DNA from: Alphaproteobacteria bacterium
GTDB lineage: Bacteria > Pseudomonadota > Alphaproteobacteria > Puniceispirillales > Puniceispirillaceae
Assembly: GCA_009920665.1 (NCBI GenBank)
Contig: RFZL01000001.1
Coordinates: 1 to 64,000 of the forward strand
Length of the DNA: 64,000 nucleotides
Direction of reading: 5' to 3'
Part shown: piece by piece, positions 46,001 to 56,097 of the stretch
Position numbering within the stretch: position 1 is the stretch's first letter
How the letters are laid out: every line of letters begins with the position of its first letter
Translations under genes and position numbers: made by a program
The notes under the pieces: model-generated
The model's database searches: none
Seen by the model: only the letters and a program-made list of their open reading frames with translations
What the model was told of the DNA's origin: nothing

Positions 46001-46477
46001 CAGCGCAGCCGTAAGCGCGGCAAGACGTTCGTCGACGAGGCTCGTCTGGCCGTCCGCCGCCGGCTTGCCGACAAACCCGTTCTCGCTGCCGCCGGTGAGC
46101 AGGATTACCCCCTCACCGGCAGCCGCCAGTGAGTCCAGCGCGATCACCGGATCGTCACCACCCTCGACCGATAGCAAGGCTGCCGAATTCAACCGGCAGA
46201 GGGTTGCATAGCCAGCCTCCGTCTGCGCCAGCAGCACGACCTCGCCACTGCCGCGATCATCAGCGAGCAGACATTCAAGGCCGATGATCGGCTGCACGCT
46301 GGCCTGCATCATGATCTGCGAGAATTCCAGTGCGCCAAACATGTTATTGGTGTCGGTGATCGCCACGGCAGGCTGCGAATCGGCCGTGGCCAGCGCCGCC
46401 AGCTGCTTCAGCCGAAGCGTCGACTCCGCCAGTGAATAGGCTGAATGCACACGAAGATGCACGAAGGATGATGGCAT
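43034..46477 (-). CDS. dnaE: DNA polymerase III subunit alpha
   Basis: A replicative C-family polymerase of about 1,147 residues. It has a PHP domain at the N-terminus (FVHLRVHSAYSLAES), the catalytic Asp motif PDFDIDFCQDRRDEVI, the GRGSGAGS phosphate site, FDFLGLKTL, helix-hairpin-helix segments, and an OB domain near the end (VHLAGSVTSKQVRIS). The ATG at 46477 gives the family start; the frame is open to 46552. It lies directly downstream of lolD. Confidence 0.96.
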   Translation of the reverse strand: MPSSFVHLRVHSAYSLAESTLRLKQLAALATADSQPAVAITDTNNMFGALEFSQIMMQASVQPIIGLECLLADDRGSGEVVLLAQTEAGYATLCRLNSAALLSVEGGDDPVIALDSLAAAGEGVILLTGGSENGFVGKPAADGQTSLVDERLAALTAALPGSVYIELQRHGLAAGQRAEPILLDAALATGLPLVATNDCRFETRDMEVPHDVLVCIGTGRKLAEEDRRRFSAEHYFKSADEMAALFADVPEAVHNTLVIAQRCSVVAEKRDPILPPFEAESGLNEEDELRRQSEVGLEERLQHHVFTSDMDPPARDEVATPYRQRLVYELGVINQMGFPGYFLIVADFIQWAKRQGIPVGPGRGSGAGSVVAWALSVTDLDPLRWGLLFERFLNPERVSMPDFDIDFCQDRRDEVIAYVQEKYGFDRVAQIITFGSLQARAALRDVGRVLEMPYSQVDRIAKLIPNNPANPTTIAQALESEEDLRRQRREDEQVAELINTSMKIEGLFRHASTHAAGLVIGDRPLDQLVPLYRDPRSPMPVTQFNMKWVENAGLVKFDFLGLKTLTVLERAVTFLAARGVEIDLTSIPLDDAKTFEMLSAGDTVGVFQLESAGMRDVLKGLKPDRFEDIIAVVALYRPGPMENIKHYVARKHDPSQVTYMHPALEPVLAETYGIMIYQEQVQQAARVLAGYTLGGADLLRRAMGKKIKAEMDKQRQTFIAGSVANDLDEQLASDVFDQIAAFAGYGFNKSHAAAYALVSYQTAWLKANYPEEFIAASMALDAGSTDKLAAFRQECQRADIPVLPPDVNQSGASFTVEPPRNGAAASIRYALGAIRNVGGEAMARLVEEREQNGTFADLSDFLRRLPREAANRRQMEHLIRAGALDSLHGNRRELIENIEGVLGHAEAMWRDSQSSQDSLFGGDDALDNTVRLRACDDWGGMDRLREEFDALGLYLSAHPLDGYVGRLERLQVTSAAALAEMIEARMIKPRVHLAGSVTSKQVRISQRGNKFAFVQFTDQSGMFEVTFFADILAESQELLDSDMPVLVAANLRLEENGPRLTAARVQALDDAIAAWNGGVGVFVQDDRPLQALKSLLSDDGPGQAEVKLQMEIDGKAVRVTLPGRYKLSGETRQSLRQLPGVLEVQDL

Positions 46478-46551
46478 GGGATCCGGTCCGGCAATACTGT
46501 TCCGCAGCAGGATATCGCAGCGCGCCGCCCCGGCAAACCGCTTTTGGCGCA

Positions 46552-47142
46552 TCAGCGAGGGTGAATGTCTCCGAGTTCGGCGATCTTGCCGTCCCTGATG
46601 GTCAGACGCCTGTCCATTGTCATGGCAAGCCGTTCATTATGCGTCACGATCAGAGCCGCCGCACCGGTGCCCCGCACGATTTTCTGAAGATGCTTGAACA
46701 CGTCATCGGCCGTTTCGGGATCAAGATTGCCAGTCGGTTCGTCAGCCAGCAGCACGCGCGGCGCGTTTGCGACAGCCCGCGCGATGGCGACACGCTGCTG
46801 CTCGCCGCCAGACAGCGCCCCGGGACGATGCTCGCGCCGGTCGGCCAGACCTACCATGCCGAGAAGCTGTTCGGCGCGCGCCTCTGCCTCTCCGCGCGCC
46901 AGTCCGGCCAGCATCTGCGGGATCATGACATTTTCCAGCGCCGAGAATTCGGGCAGTAGACGGTGGAACTGGAACACGAATCCGACATGGCTTCCGCGAA
47001 GACGCCCGCGTTTGCGGCTACCAAGAGCGCCTGTCGGCGTGCCGTCGATGATCACCTCGCCAGCGCTCGGCCGCTCCAGAAGGCCGGCGATGTTCAACAG
47101 GGTCGACTTGCCGGAACCGGAAGGCCCGACAAGCGCCGTCAT
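46552..47142 (-). CDS. lolD: LolD lipoprotein-release ABC ATPase, N-terminally truncated
   Basis: An intact ABC core: Walker [10 protein letters not shown], a LolD-type Q-loop ([17 protein letters not shown]), signature [14 protein letters not shown], Walker [12 protein letters not shown] and the switch His in VTHNERLA. The first 30-40 residues of a normal LolD, including the aromatic A-loop, are absent: directly upstream of GGEM the DNA is lolC coding sequence in another frame. The ATG at 47142 is just the first in-frame Met. This is either a pseudogene or the result of a false join in the assembly. Confidence 0.8.
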   Translation of the reverse strand: MTALVGPSGSGKSTLLNIAGLLERPSAGEVIIDGTPTGALGSRKRGRLRGSHVGFVFQFHRLLPEFSALENVMIPQMLAGLARGEAEARAEQLLGMVGLADRREHRPGALSGGEQQRVAIARAVANAPRVLLADEPTGNLDPETADDVFKHLQKIVRGTGAAALIVTHNERLAMTMDRRLTIRDGKIAELGDIHPR

Positions 47143-48346
47143 CTCGCCGCCCCTGGGCAAGAAATGACAATGCCAGCGCCATCGCGATGACCAGCCCGAC
47201 CTCGGTTGGATTGACCTGCGCCGGCAGGGTCGACAGGAAATAGATCTCGGCGGCAAAGAGCTCCGCTCCGGAAATCGATTCTATAAAGCCCTGGATCGAC
47301 CCGATCTGCCAGCAGAACAGCAGCCCCAGAACGGTGCCGGCCAGTGTGCCGATGACGCCGATGCTGGCGCCGGTCATCAGGAAGATGCGGATGATGGTAC
47401 CGGCCCCCGCGCCCATCGTTCGCAACACCGCGATATCGGCGTGTTTCGAGCGGACAAGCATGATCATTGAGGAAATGATGTTGAAGGCGGCGACCAGAAT
47501 GATCAGCGTCAGGATCAGGAACATCACATTGCGTTCGACGCGCAGCGCGTTGATGAAGGTGCGGTTACGCTGCAGCCAGTCAAAGGCCCGCAGATCACCC
47601 TTCAGCCGGTCGGCCACCAGAACGCGGATATTGGCGATGTTCTGGGGATCTGCCGTATAGATCTCCAGCCCCGACGCGCGATCCTTCATGCCCAGGAACT
47701 CGCCGGCCATAACAAGTGGCATGAAGACAAAACTGTTGTCATATTCATGCATCCCGACATCGAAAATACCGGCCACCCGGAATGTGCGCCTCTTGGGAAG
47801 CGTGCCGAAGGCGGTGGCCTCGCCACGGGCCGCCGTCAGGGTGATGGTGTCGCCTACCTGCGCGCCTGTCTTGAAAGCCATGCCCTTGCCGATCAACACG
47901 CCCTCGCCATCGCGAAAAGCGGCGATGGTCGGCTTGTCGAGCGCGTCCCAGAGCGGCCGTCGCGCCGCCAGGTCCGACCACCGGACACCGCGAATGACCG
48001 CGCCGATATTGACCTTGGCGCGGGTCACCATCACCTGCCCCTCAATCTGCGGGGTGACGGCGATGACACCGGGAATTTCGGCAAGCGTCAGAGACAGATC
48101 GTCGAAATTCTCGATTCCGCGATTTTCAGCGGCATAGACGCCGACATGGCCGTTCAGCCCCAGGATTCGCCCGATCAGCTCGGCCCGGAATCCATTCATG
48201 ACCGACATCACGATGATCAGTGTCGCCACGCCGAGGGTGATGCCGGCTAGCGAGAACCAGGCGATGACGGAAATGAATCCCTCCGCCCGGCGCGCCCGCA
48301 TATAGCGCATGGCCAACAACCGCTCGACAGGGGAAAACAGGCGCAT
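47018..48346 (-). CDS. lolC: LolC/E-type lipoprotein-releasing permease, C-terminus lost
   Basis: Residues 1 to about 398 are a normal LolC/E protein: a first helix after [18 protein letters not shown], a MacB-like periplasmic domain, and helices around [35 protein letters not shown] and [12 protein letters not shown]. After SFLA (near 47,155) the expected cytoplasmic end (normally a short PxxRAARxxP-type tail) is replaced by about 45 out-of-frame residues reading through lolD. The complex extracts outer-membrane lipoproteins from the inner membrane. Confidence 0.85.
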   Translation of the reverse strand: MRLFSPVERLLAMRYMRARRAEGFISVIAWFSLAGITLGVATLIIVMSVMNGFRAELIGRILGLNGHVGVYAAENRGIENFDDLSLTLAEIPGVIAVTPQIEGQVMVTRAKVNIGAVIRGVRWSDLAARRPLWDALDKPTIAAFRDGEGVLIGKGMAFKTGAQVGDTITLTAARGEATAFGTLPKRRTFRVAGIFDVGMHEYDNSFVFMPLVMAGEFLGMKDRASGLEIYTADPQNIANIRVLVADRLKGDLRAFDWLQRNRTFINALRVERNVMFLILTLIILVAAFNIISSMIMLVRSKHADIAVLRTMGAGAGTIIRIFLMTGASIGVIGTLAGTVLGLLFCWQIGSIQGFIESISGAELFAAEIYFLSTLPAQVNPTEVGLVIAMALALSFLAQGRRDDGACRAFRFRQVDPVEHRRPSGAAERWRGDHRRHADRRSW

Positions 48347-48397
48347 CAGGGTCCTTTCATCATGGCGTCTTGGCAGGAACCGCGCCTGCCCGGCCTT

Positions 48398-49717
48398 CTA
48401 AATGGCGTCACCGGTCACCATGGTGAGAGCGGAATCTGGCGAAACTTCGACACGTTCACCCGTCGCCCGGTTCTTGACCTCGACAACACCATTCGCCATG
48501 CCACGCGGCCCGATCACGATCTGCCACGGGATACCAATCAGATCAATGCTGGCAAGCTTTGCGCCAGGGCGTTCATCCCGGTCATCAAGCAGCGGGTCGC
48601 ACCCGGCGCCGGCAAGGCGGGAATAGATATCCTCGGCGCAGGCCGAGCAAGCCCCGTCATCGGGCTTCAAATTGATCACGGCGACATCGAACGGCGCCAC
48701 CGCGCGCGGCCAGATGATGCCCTTGTCATCATGGCTTGCCTCGATAATGCCGCCGACAAGGCGCGACACGCCGATGCCGTATGACCCCATATGGACCGGC
48801 ACACTGACCCCGTCGGGACCGGCCACCGTCGCCCCCATGGCGGCAGAATATTTCTCGCCGAAATAGAAAATATGCCCGACCTCGATACCGCGGAGACTCA
48901 TCAGATCGTCAACCGCGACAGGACAGTCCGCCGGGTCATGCTTTTCATCGGCCCGCGCATAGAGCGAGGTGAAACGGTCGACAACAGGCTGCAGATCCTC
49001 GTCATAATCGACGCTGGTGACGAGATCGGCGTTCAGCCAGTCCTTGTGGAAATAGACGCCGCTCTCGCCGGTCTCGGCAAGAATGATGAATTCATGGCTC
49101 ATATCGCCGCCGATCGGGCCGGTCTCGGCCTCCATCGGGATCGCCGTCAACCCCATGCGGGCAAAGGTCTTGAGATAGGACACGAACATCCGGTTATAGG
49201 CCGTGCGGGCGCGGTCGGCATCAAGATCGAATGAATAGGCATCCTTCATCAGGAATTCACGGCCCCGCATGATTCCGAAGCGTGGCCTGACCTCGTCGCG
49301 GAACTTCCACTGGATATGGTAAAGATTGAGCGGCAGCGCCTTGTAGCTGCGAACATGCGTACGAAAGATATCGGTAACCTGCTCCTCGTTCGTCGGCCCG
49401 TAGAGCATATCACGGTCATGACGGTCACGGATGCGGAGCATTTCCGCACCATAATCATCATAGCGGCCCGATTCCTGCCACAGCTCGGCAGGCTGGATCG
49501 TCGGCATCATGATTTCGAGGGCGCCGGCGCGGTTCTGCTCCTCGCGCACGATCTGCGCGATCTTGTCGAGAACCTTCTTGCCAAGCGGAAGCCAGGAATA
49601 GATACCGGCGCTTGATTGCTGGATCATGCCGGCACGCAGCATCAGCCGGTGCGAGGCAATCTGCGCCTCCTTGGGCGTTTCCTTGAGAAGCGGCAGAAAA
49701 TAGTGGCTGAGACGCAT
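48398..49717 (-). CDS. proS: Proline--tRNA ligase (short form)
   Basis: A 439-residue class II synthetase without the editing (INS) insertion, the alphaproteobacterial short form. Visible are [21 protein letters not shown], the motif 2 region [21 protein letters not shown] and motif 3 [13 protein letters not shown], then an anticodon-binding domain. It charges tRNA-Pro. Its stop is 51 bp before lolC on the same strand. Confidence 0.96.
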   Translation of the reverse strand: MRLSHYFLPLLKETPKEAQIASHRLMLRAGMIQQSSAGIYSWLPLGKKVLDKIAQIVREEQNRAGALEIMMPTIQPAELWQESGRYDDYGAEMLRIRDRHDRDMLYGPTNEEQVTDIFRTHVRSYKALPLNLYHIQWKFRDEVRPRFGIMRGREFLMKDAYSFDLDADRARTAYNRMFVSYLKTFARMGLTAIPMEAETGPIGGDMSHEFIILAETGESGVYFHKDWLNADLVTSVDYDEDLQPVVDRFTSLYARADEKHDPADCPVAVDDLMSLRGIEVGHIFYFGEKYSAAMGATVAGPDGVSVPVHMGSYGIGVSRLVGGIIEASHDDKGIIWPRAVAPFDVAVINLKPDDGACSACAEDIYSRLAGAGCDPLLDDRDERPGAKLASIDLIGIPWQIVIGPRGMANGVVEVKNRATGERVEVSPDSALTMVTGDAI

Positions 49718-50972
<1,255 letters not shown>

Positions 50973-51007
50973 CGCGATACTCGCACCATCTACCGGAGGA
51001 CAGAAAC

Positions 51008-51427
51008 ATGACAGTCTCCGCCACCGACATCCAAAACGCATCCGAACGGCTTGAAGGACACATTATCCGCACACCGTTCGTGCCGGCACCGGCGCTGTCC
51101 GGGCTGCTTGGCTGCGACATCAGGCTGAAGCTGGAAAATCTCCAGCACACCTCTTCGTTCAAGGCGCGTGGCGCCTTTATCGCCATGCAGGCGCTGTCCG
51201 ATGAGGCGCGCAGGCGTGGCGTCATCACAATGTCGGCCGGCAACCACGCGCAGGCTGTTGCCTATCATGCAAGGCAGATGGGCATTCCGGCGGTGATCGT
51301 CATGCCGGCGCAGACGCCGTTCGCCAAGGTGTCGCGGACCCGCGCGCATGGTGCCGAGGTGGTGCTGGAAGGCCGCAACCTGAATGAATGCGAGGGCCTT
51401 GTCAGCCGTATGATGATGAGCTGGTGA
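51008..51427 (+). CDS. ilvA: Threonine dehydratase, N-terminal fragment
   Basis: A PLP-dependent fold II start with LENLQHTSSFKARGAF (Schiff-base Lys52), VITMSAGNHAQAVAYHA and VIVMPAQTPFAKVSRT. A normal protein continues through a loop to PYDDE, but after NLNECE (near 51,391) about ten codons are missing and the frame shifts, ending at a TGA at 51427. The remaining enzyme lies in the next frame. GGAGGA precedes the ATG. It follows hemB by 35 bp. Confidence 0.85.
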   Translation: MTVSATDIQNASERLEGHIIRTPFVPAPALSGLLGCDIRLKLENLQHTSSFKARGAFIAMQALSDEARRRGVITMSAGNHAQAVAYHARQMGIPAVIVMPAQTPFAKVSRTRAHGAEVVLEGRNLNECEGLVSRMMMSW

Positions 51428-52191
51428 TGATGGGCCAGGGATCGGTCGGGCTGGAGATGCTGAGCGAGGATGACACGCTTGAAGCACTCGTCGTTCCCAT
51501 CGGTGGCGGCGGTTTGATCGGCGGCATCGCCACCATTGCCCGTGAGATGCGCCCGAATATCAGGATCTACGGCGTCCAGACCGAACTGTACCCGGCCATG
51601 AAGCTTGCCGTGGCCAACAAGGATATCGCCTGTGGCGGTGAAACCCTGGCCGAGGGGATCGCCGTCAAGAAGCCCGGCGGTGTCACAAGGCCGGTTGTCG
51701 CCGATCTAGTCGATGACATCCTGCTGGTGAATGAACAGTCACTTGAATGGGCCGTTGGCAGTCTGATCGAACAGCAGCGCATTGTCGCCGAGGGTGCCGG
51801 TGCCGCCGGCATTGCCGCCCTTTACCAGCATCGCGCGGTCTTTGCCGGCAAGAAGGTCGGCGCCGTAATCTGTGGCGGCAATATCGACCCGCGCCTGCTG
51901 GCCTCGATCCTGAACCGCAACATGGCAAGCGACGGAAGGCTGGCGCGACTGCGGATCGATATCTCCGACGAGCCGGGCATGCTGGCCGCGATCACCGCAT
52001 CGATCGGGCGTTGCGGTGGCAACATTGTCGAAATCTACCACCAGCGGTTGTTCTATGATGTGCCGGCGAAACTTGCAAAGATCGACGCCGTAATCGAGAC
52101 GCGGGGGCCCGAGCATGTAGACGAAATCATCACCGATCTGAAGTCGGCCAGCTTCATTGTCCACCAGATGGATGACAGTTCCGGCGGTTAA
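51388..52191 (+). CDS. ilvA: Threonine dehydratase, C-terminal fragment with ACT-like domain
   Basis: From about 51,406 the frame reads PYDDELVMMGQGSVGLEML, VVPIGGGGLIGG (PLP phosphate-binding glycine loop) and AVICGGNIDPRLLA. An ACT-like regulatory domain follows (RIDISDEPGMLAAI, ending near DLKSASFIVHQM). A threonine dehydratase of about 400 residues is thus split in two. The first codons before PYDDE are junction sequence; translation on its own would lack the catalytic lysine. Confidence 0.83.
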   Translation: MRGPCQPYDDELVMMGQGSVGLEMLSEDDTLEALVVPIGGGGLIGGIATIAREMRPNIRIYGVQTELYPAMKLAVANKDIACGGETLAEGIAVKKPGGVTRPVVADLVDDILLVNEQSLEWAVGSLIEQQRIVAEGAGAAGIAALYQHRAVFAGKKVGAVICGGNIDPRLLASILNRNMASDGRLARLRIDISDEPGMLAAITASIGRCGGNIVEIYHQRLFYDVPAKLAKIDAVIETRGPEHVDEIITDLKSASFIVHQMDDSSGG

Positions 52192-52250
52192 TTGCCGGGT
52201 GCGGCATCTGTTGCCTTGCCCTTGCCACGAAAACAGGACAGCCTTGCAGC

Positions 52251-52982
52251 ATGGATCAGGACAAGCGACTTCATCAGCTGCCGCCGCTCCAGATGCGGCT
52301 CAGCATGCGATCGGACTGCCCCTATATCAGCGGCCGGACGGAACAGCGTGTCGCCGTCGATATCTCGGAAAACCCGACCCTTCACGACGAGTTGGCGAGG
52401 GCCGGGTTCCGGCGGGTTGAAAACTGGGTCTACAAGCCGGTCTGCCCGCAATGCCAGGCCTGCCTTCCCTGGCGGGTTGCCGCCGCGCAATTCAGGCCGG
52501 GCCGTAATTTGTCCCGCATCAAGCGAACGAACCGCGACCTGACACGATCCATCGGCTCGATCCGCCCGACAAATGAGCAATATCAGCTGTTCCTTGCCTA
52601 TATTCGCGGGCGACATCATGACGGTCAGATGGCCAATATGGGACGTGATGATTTCATCGCGATGATCGAGAACAGCCCGATCGAAACATTCGTCGTCAAT
52701 TATCGCGATGATGACGGACGGCTTGTCGGCTCCGTTCTTGCCGATGTGCAGGAAGACGGGCTGAGCGCCGTCTATTCCTTCTTCGATCCGGACCAGGCGG
52801 CGCGCTCACTCGGCACCTTCATGATCCTTGACCTGATTGATTATGCGCAGGAACACGGCATGCCCTGGCTCTATCTCGGCTATTACGTGCCGGGAAGCCA
52901 GAAGATGATGTACAAGGCACGCTTCCAGCCAGCCGAGGTCTTCATCGACGGGCGTTGGCGTCCCTATGACGGGGCCGGCTGA
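52251..52982 (+). CDS. bpt: Aspartate/glutamate leucyltransferase (Bpt, N-degron pathway)
   Basis: A 243-residue protein of the arginyltransferase-like family: an N-terminal CPYISGRTEQR segment, the CPQCQACLPWRV cluster (about 65-76), KRTNRDL, and the C-terminal GNAT-like half with GYYVPGSQKMMYKARFQPAE. Bpt adds leucine to N-terminal Asp or Glu, marking proteins for ClpS-ClpAP. It converges on parC with 36 bp between stops. Confidence 0.94.
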   Translation: MDQDKRLHQLPPLQMRLSMRSDCPYISGRTEQRVAVDISENPTLHDELARAGFRRVENWVYKPVCPQCQACLPWRVAAAQFRPGRNLSRIKRTNRDLTRSIGSIRPTNEQYQLFLAYIRGRHHDGQMANMGRDDFIAMIENSPIETFVVNYRDDDGRLVGSVLADVQEDGLSAVYSFFDPDQAARSLGTFMILDLIDYAQEHGMPWLYLGYYVPGSQKMMYKARFQPAEVFIDGRWRPYDGAG

Positions 52983-53018
52983 CCCCGCCTCCGATCGGCG
53001 CATCATTCAGGCAGACTT

Positions 53019-55241
53019 TCAGGTGAACCGCGCCGGACGCGGAAATCCTGTCGGCGGCATCTTGCCGGCACCGGCGCGCTTGCCAAGCCAGTTTGTCAGA
53101 TCGGTTTCGGTGCGGGTACGCCCGCCGCCGGCCTTCCATGACAGGCCCTTTTCGGAACTGTAGACGGTCACATCGGCGAGCCCGCCATCCTTGAAACGCT
53201 GCAGGATGACACCCTTGCCACGGGTCATTTCCGGCACTTCGGCCAGCGGGAAAACCAGAAGCTTGCGATTGACCCCGACGGTGGCAACCATATCGCCATC
53301 AGCGACGCAGCAGGCGACCGCCCGTGCCGTGCCGGAGATGTTCAGCACCTGCTTGCCGGAGCGTGTCTGCGCCAGCGCCGCCTCGGTCGGCACGACAAGG
53401 CCGTGACCGGTGCTGGCAGCTACAAGAAGCCTCTGGCCTTCAGCCTTCAGCAGGCGCACGATATCGACGTCGGCGGGAAGATCGACCATCAGGCTGACCG
53501 GCTCACCAAAGCCACGCCCACGCGGCAGCTTGTCACCGGACAGCGTGTAGAAGCGCCCATTCTCGGCAAACAGCAGGATCTTGTCCGTCGTCTCGGCATG
53601 AAGGACAAAGGCCGGGCCATCGCCCTCCTTGTATTTGAACTCGGAATCAAGCTCCTGATGTCCTTTCATGGCGCGGATCCATCCCTTTTCTGAGCAGATC
53701 ACGGTGATCGGCTCACGCTCCACGAGGATCTCGGCGGCATCAAGGTCGATCTCCGGCGCCTCCGCGCAATCAGTGCGACGGTTGTCGGACGACACAAAGC
53801 TTGCCTTCATCTCGCGGATTTCGGCTGTGATCCGCTGCCATTGCAGCGACTCATCGCCGACAAGCGCGGCAAGCTCCTCCCGTTCGGCGATCAGGCTGTC
53901 GCGTTCGGCCTTCAGGGCCATTTCCTCAAGCCGGCGCAATGAGCGCAGCCGCATGTCGAGGATCGCCGTTGCCTGTGCGTCGGTCAACGAGAAGCGTTCG
54001 ATCAGGCTGGCCCGCGGATTGTCAGCCTCGCGGATGATGGCGATCACCTCGTCAAGATTGAGGAATACCACGAGATAGCCTTCCAGCACCTCCAACCTCG
54101 CCTCGATCTTGCCAATGCGGAAATTCGAGCGTCTGACCAGCACGACGCGACGATGCGCCAGCCAGGCATTCAACGCCTCGCGAAGCGTCATCACGCCGGG
54201 GCGCCCGTCGGCGTCGAGAACGTTCAGGTTCAGCGGCACCCGGCTTTCAAGATCGGTCAGCTTGAACAGGCTCTCCATCACAACCTCGGGCTCGAGACGC
54301 CGTGACTTCGGCTCCAGAACGATCCGGATATCCTCGGCTGATTCGTCCCGGATATCGGCAAGAAACGGCAGCTTCTTGGCCTGCAGCATGTCCGCCATCC
54401 GTTCGATCAGGCGGGATTTCTGCACCTGATAGGGAATTTCGGTGACGGCAATCTGCCAGCCACCCCCCTTTTCCTTCTCCACCGACCAGCGGGCCCGCAC
54501 CCGAAACCCGCCACGACCGGTGGCGTAGGCCTCGCGGATGGTGTCGACCGGCTCAACCAGCACCCCTCCAGTGGGAAAATCAGGGCCGCGGACATATTGC
54601 AGCAACGTGTCGACCGAGGCATTCGGGTGCTTGATCAGGTGCAGCGCGGCATCGGCAAGTTCGATGATGTTGTGCGGCGGGATTGAGGTCGCCATGCCAA
54701 CGGCGATCCCCTGCGCGCCATTTGCCAGAAGGTTCGGGATTCCCGCCGGCAACAGGCTCGGCTCCTCGGACTCACCGTCATAGGTCGGCCGGAAATCGAC
54801 CGTGTCCTCGTCGATGCCGTCAAGAAGACGCTGCGCCACCTCGGTCATCCGTGCCTCGGTATAGCGCATCGCGGCGGCGTTATCGCCATCGATATTGCCG
54901 AAATTGCCCTGCCCGTCGACCAGCCGGTAGCGCATCGCGAATTCCTGCGCCAGGCGCACCATCGCGTCATAGATCGCGGCATCACCATGCGGGTGGAACT
55001 TACCCATGACGTCGCCGACCACCCGCGCCGATTTCTTGAACCCCTGATCGGGATCGAGGCGAAGCTGGCGCATGGCGTAGAGAAGCCGGCGATGCACCGG
55101 CTTCAGCCCGTCACGGACATCGGGGAGCGAGCGCGAGGTAATGGTCGACAGCGCATAGGCGAGATAGCGTTCGCTCAACGCCTCCGAGAACGCCGTATTG
55201 ACGATCCGGCCATCATCCTCGACTGTCACGTCATCGCTCAT
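53019..55241 (-). CDS. parC: DNA topoisomerase IV subunit A
   Basis: A 740-residue type IIA subunit with SLPDVRDGLKPVHRRLLYAM, the quinolone-region segment GKFHPHGDAAIYDAMVRLAQ, catalytic Tyr in AAMRYTEARM and a short C-terminal beta-propeller with degenerate blades. The length matches ParC rather than GyrA. It decatenates daughter chromosomes with ParE, which is not in the window. Confidence 0.95.
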   Translation of the reverse strand: MSDDVTVEDDGRIVNTAFSEALSERYLAYALSTITSRSLPDVRDGLKPVHRRLLYAMRQLRLDPDQGFKKSARVVGDVMGKFHPHGDAAIYDAMVRLAQEFAMRYRLVDGQGNFGNIDGDNAAAMRYTEARMTEVAQRLLDGIDEDTVDFRPTYDGESEEPSLLPAGIPNLLANGAQGIAVGMATSIPPHNIIELADAALHLIKHPNASVDTLLQYVRGPDFPTGGVLVEPVDTIREAYATGRGGFRVRARWSVEKEKGGGWQIAVTEIPYQVQKSRLIERMADMLQAKKLPFLADIRDESAEDIRIVLEPKSRRLEPEVVMESLFKLTDLESRVPLNLNVLDADGRPGVMTLREALNAWLAHRRVVLVRRSNFRIGKIEARLEVLEGYLVVFLNLDEVIAIIREADNPRASLIERFSLTDAQATAILDMRLRSLRRLEEMALKAERDSLIAEREELAALVGDESLQWQRITAEIREMKASFVSSDNRRTDCAEAPEIDLDAAEILVEREPITVICSEKGWIRAMKGHQELDSEFKYKEGDGPAFVLHAETTDKILLFAENGRFYTLSGDKLPRGRGFGEPVSLMVDLPADVDIVRLLKAEGQRLLVAASTGHGLVVPTEAALAQTRSGKQVLNISGTARAVACCVADGDMVATVGVNRKLLVFPLAEVPEMTRGKGVILQRFKDGGLADVTVYSSEKGLSWKAGGGRTRTETDLTNWLGKRAGAGKMPPTGFPRPARFT

Positions 55242-55350
55242 CTGCGGTCCACTCCTCGATTACATTTTCACGGCCACAATGCCGGGACTCGGACAATGCC
55301 AGGACCCGGACACCGGGCCGACATGTCACATTACCAGGATATGGGCGGTT

Positions 55351-56097
55351 TTATAGCGTGGAACCCCCATATAGGCCAGCCACCATATCGGCCAGTCGAC
55401 GCCGCTGCGGGGGCAGATCGACATGGTAGGACGCGAACACCCGGCGCTCCAGAAAATGCCCGGTCAGCGCCAGGCCGGCATCAAAATCATGGCGGTTGCA
55501 GGCGACACCGCCAAGAAAGCGGGGCAGAGCCAGCATGCGGCCGGCGAACTCACCAGCCTCCCCCTCGGCGACAGCGCGTCCTGATTTCGGGCTGACATGG
55601 GCCAGCCTGCCGGTCTGTCCGGTCACGGCGCAATGTTCCAGATCAAGGCTGAACCCGACCGATTGCAACAGGCCAAGCTCCCAGCGGATATAGCCTTCAA
55701 GCCAGCGATTGTCAGGATCCTCGATCCGCAGAAGCTGCAGCAGCGCCCCGGTGGCCTCGAACAGCACCGGTTGCGCCTCGCGTTCGGGAAGGCTGCCATC
55801 CAGCAACGCGCAGGCCGCGGCAATGGCGGCAAGTCGCAGCGGATCATCAAGAAGCAGCGCCGTTACCGGCTCGTCAAGCTCGATCGAGAATTGACCAAGC
55901 TGTTCCGACAGGCGGGCGCGCCAGCTGGCACGGACCAGATTGCCGGGCTGCAGGACGCCGCGCATCCTTGCCGAGCTGGCCCCGCGGACAAGACCGGCAT
56001 GGCGTCCCTGTGTCGGTGTCAGAAGACTGACAAGCGCGCTGTTCTCGCCATAGGGACGCACCGATAGAACCAGTGCCTCCTCAACCCATTCAGGCAT
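55351..56097 (-). CDS. recO: DNA repair protein RecO
   Basis: A 248-residue RecO with an N-terminal OB fold (EEALVLSVRPYGENSALVSLL, then GRHAGLVRGASSA) and a helical C-terminus (YIRWELGLLQSVGFSLDLEHC). It loads RecA with RecR at single-strand gaps. The ATG at 56097 overlaps the end of era by 8 bp, so the last genes of the lepB-rnc-era-recO group are coupled. Confidence 0.94.
   Translation of the reverse strand: MPEWVEEALVLSVRPYGENSALVSLLTPTQGRHAGLVRGASSARMRGVLQPGNLVRASWRARLSEQLGQFSIELDEPVTALLLDDPLRLAAIAAACALLDGSLPEREAQPVLFEATGALLQLLRIEDPDNRWLEGYIRWELGLLQSVGFSLDLEHCAVTGQTGRLAHVSPKSGRAVAEGEAGEFAGRMLALPRFLGGVACNRHDFDAGLALTGHFLERRVFASYHVDLPPQRRRLADMVAGLYGGSTL

Noticed and set aside
47160-47256. 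The first 38 codons open upstream of LolD, considered as a new N-terminal extension.
   Set aside because: They are the last codons of the LolC membrane helix read in another frame and give a Trp/Arg-rich sequence with no membrane or ABC features.
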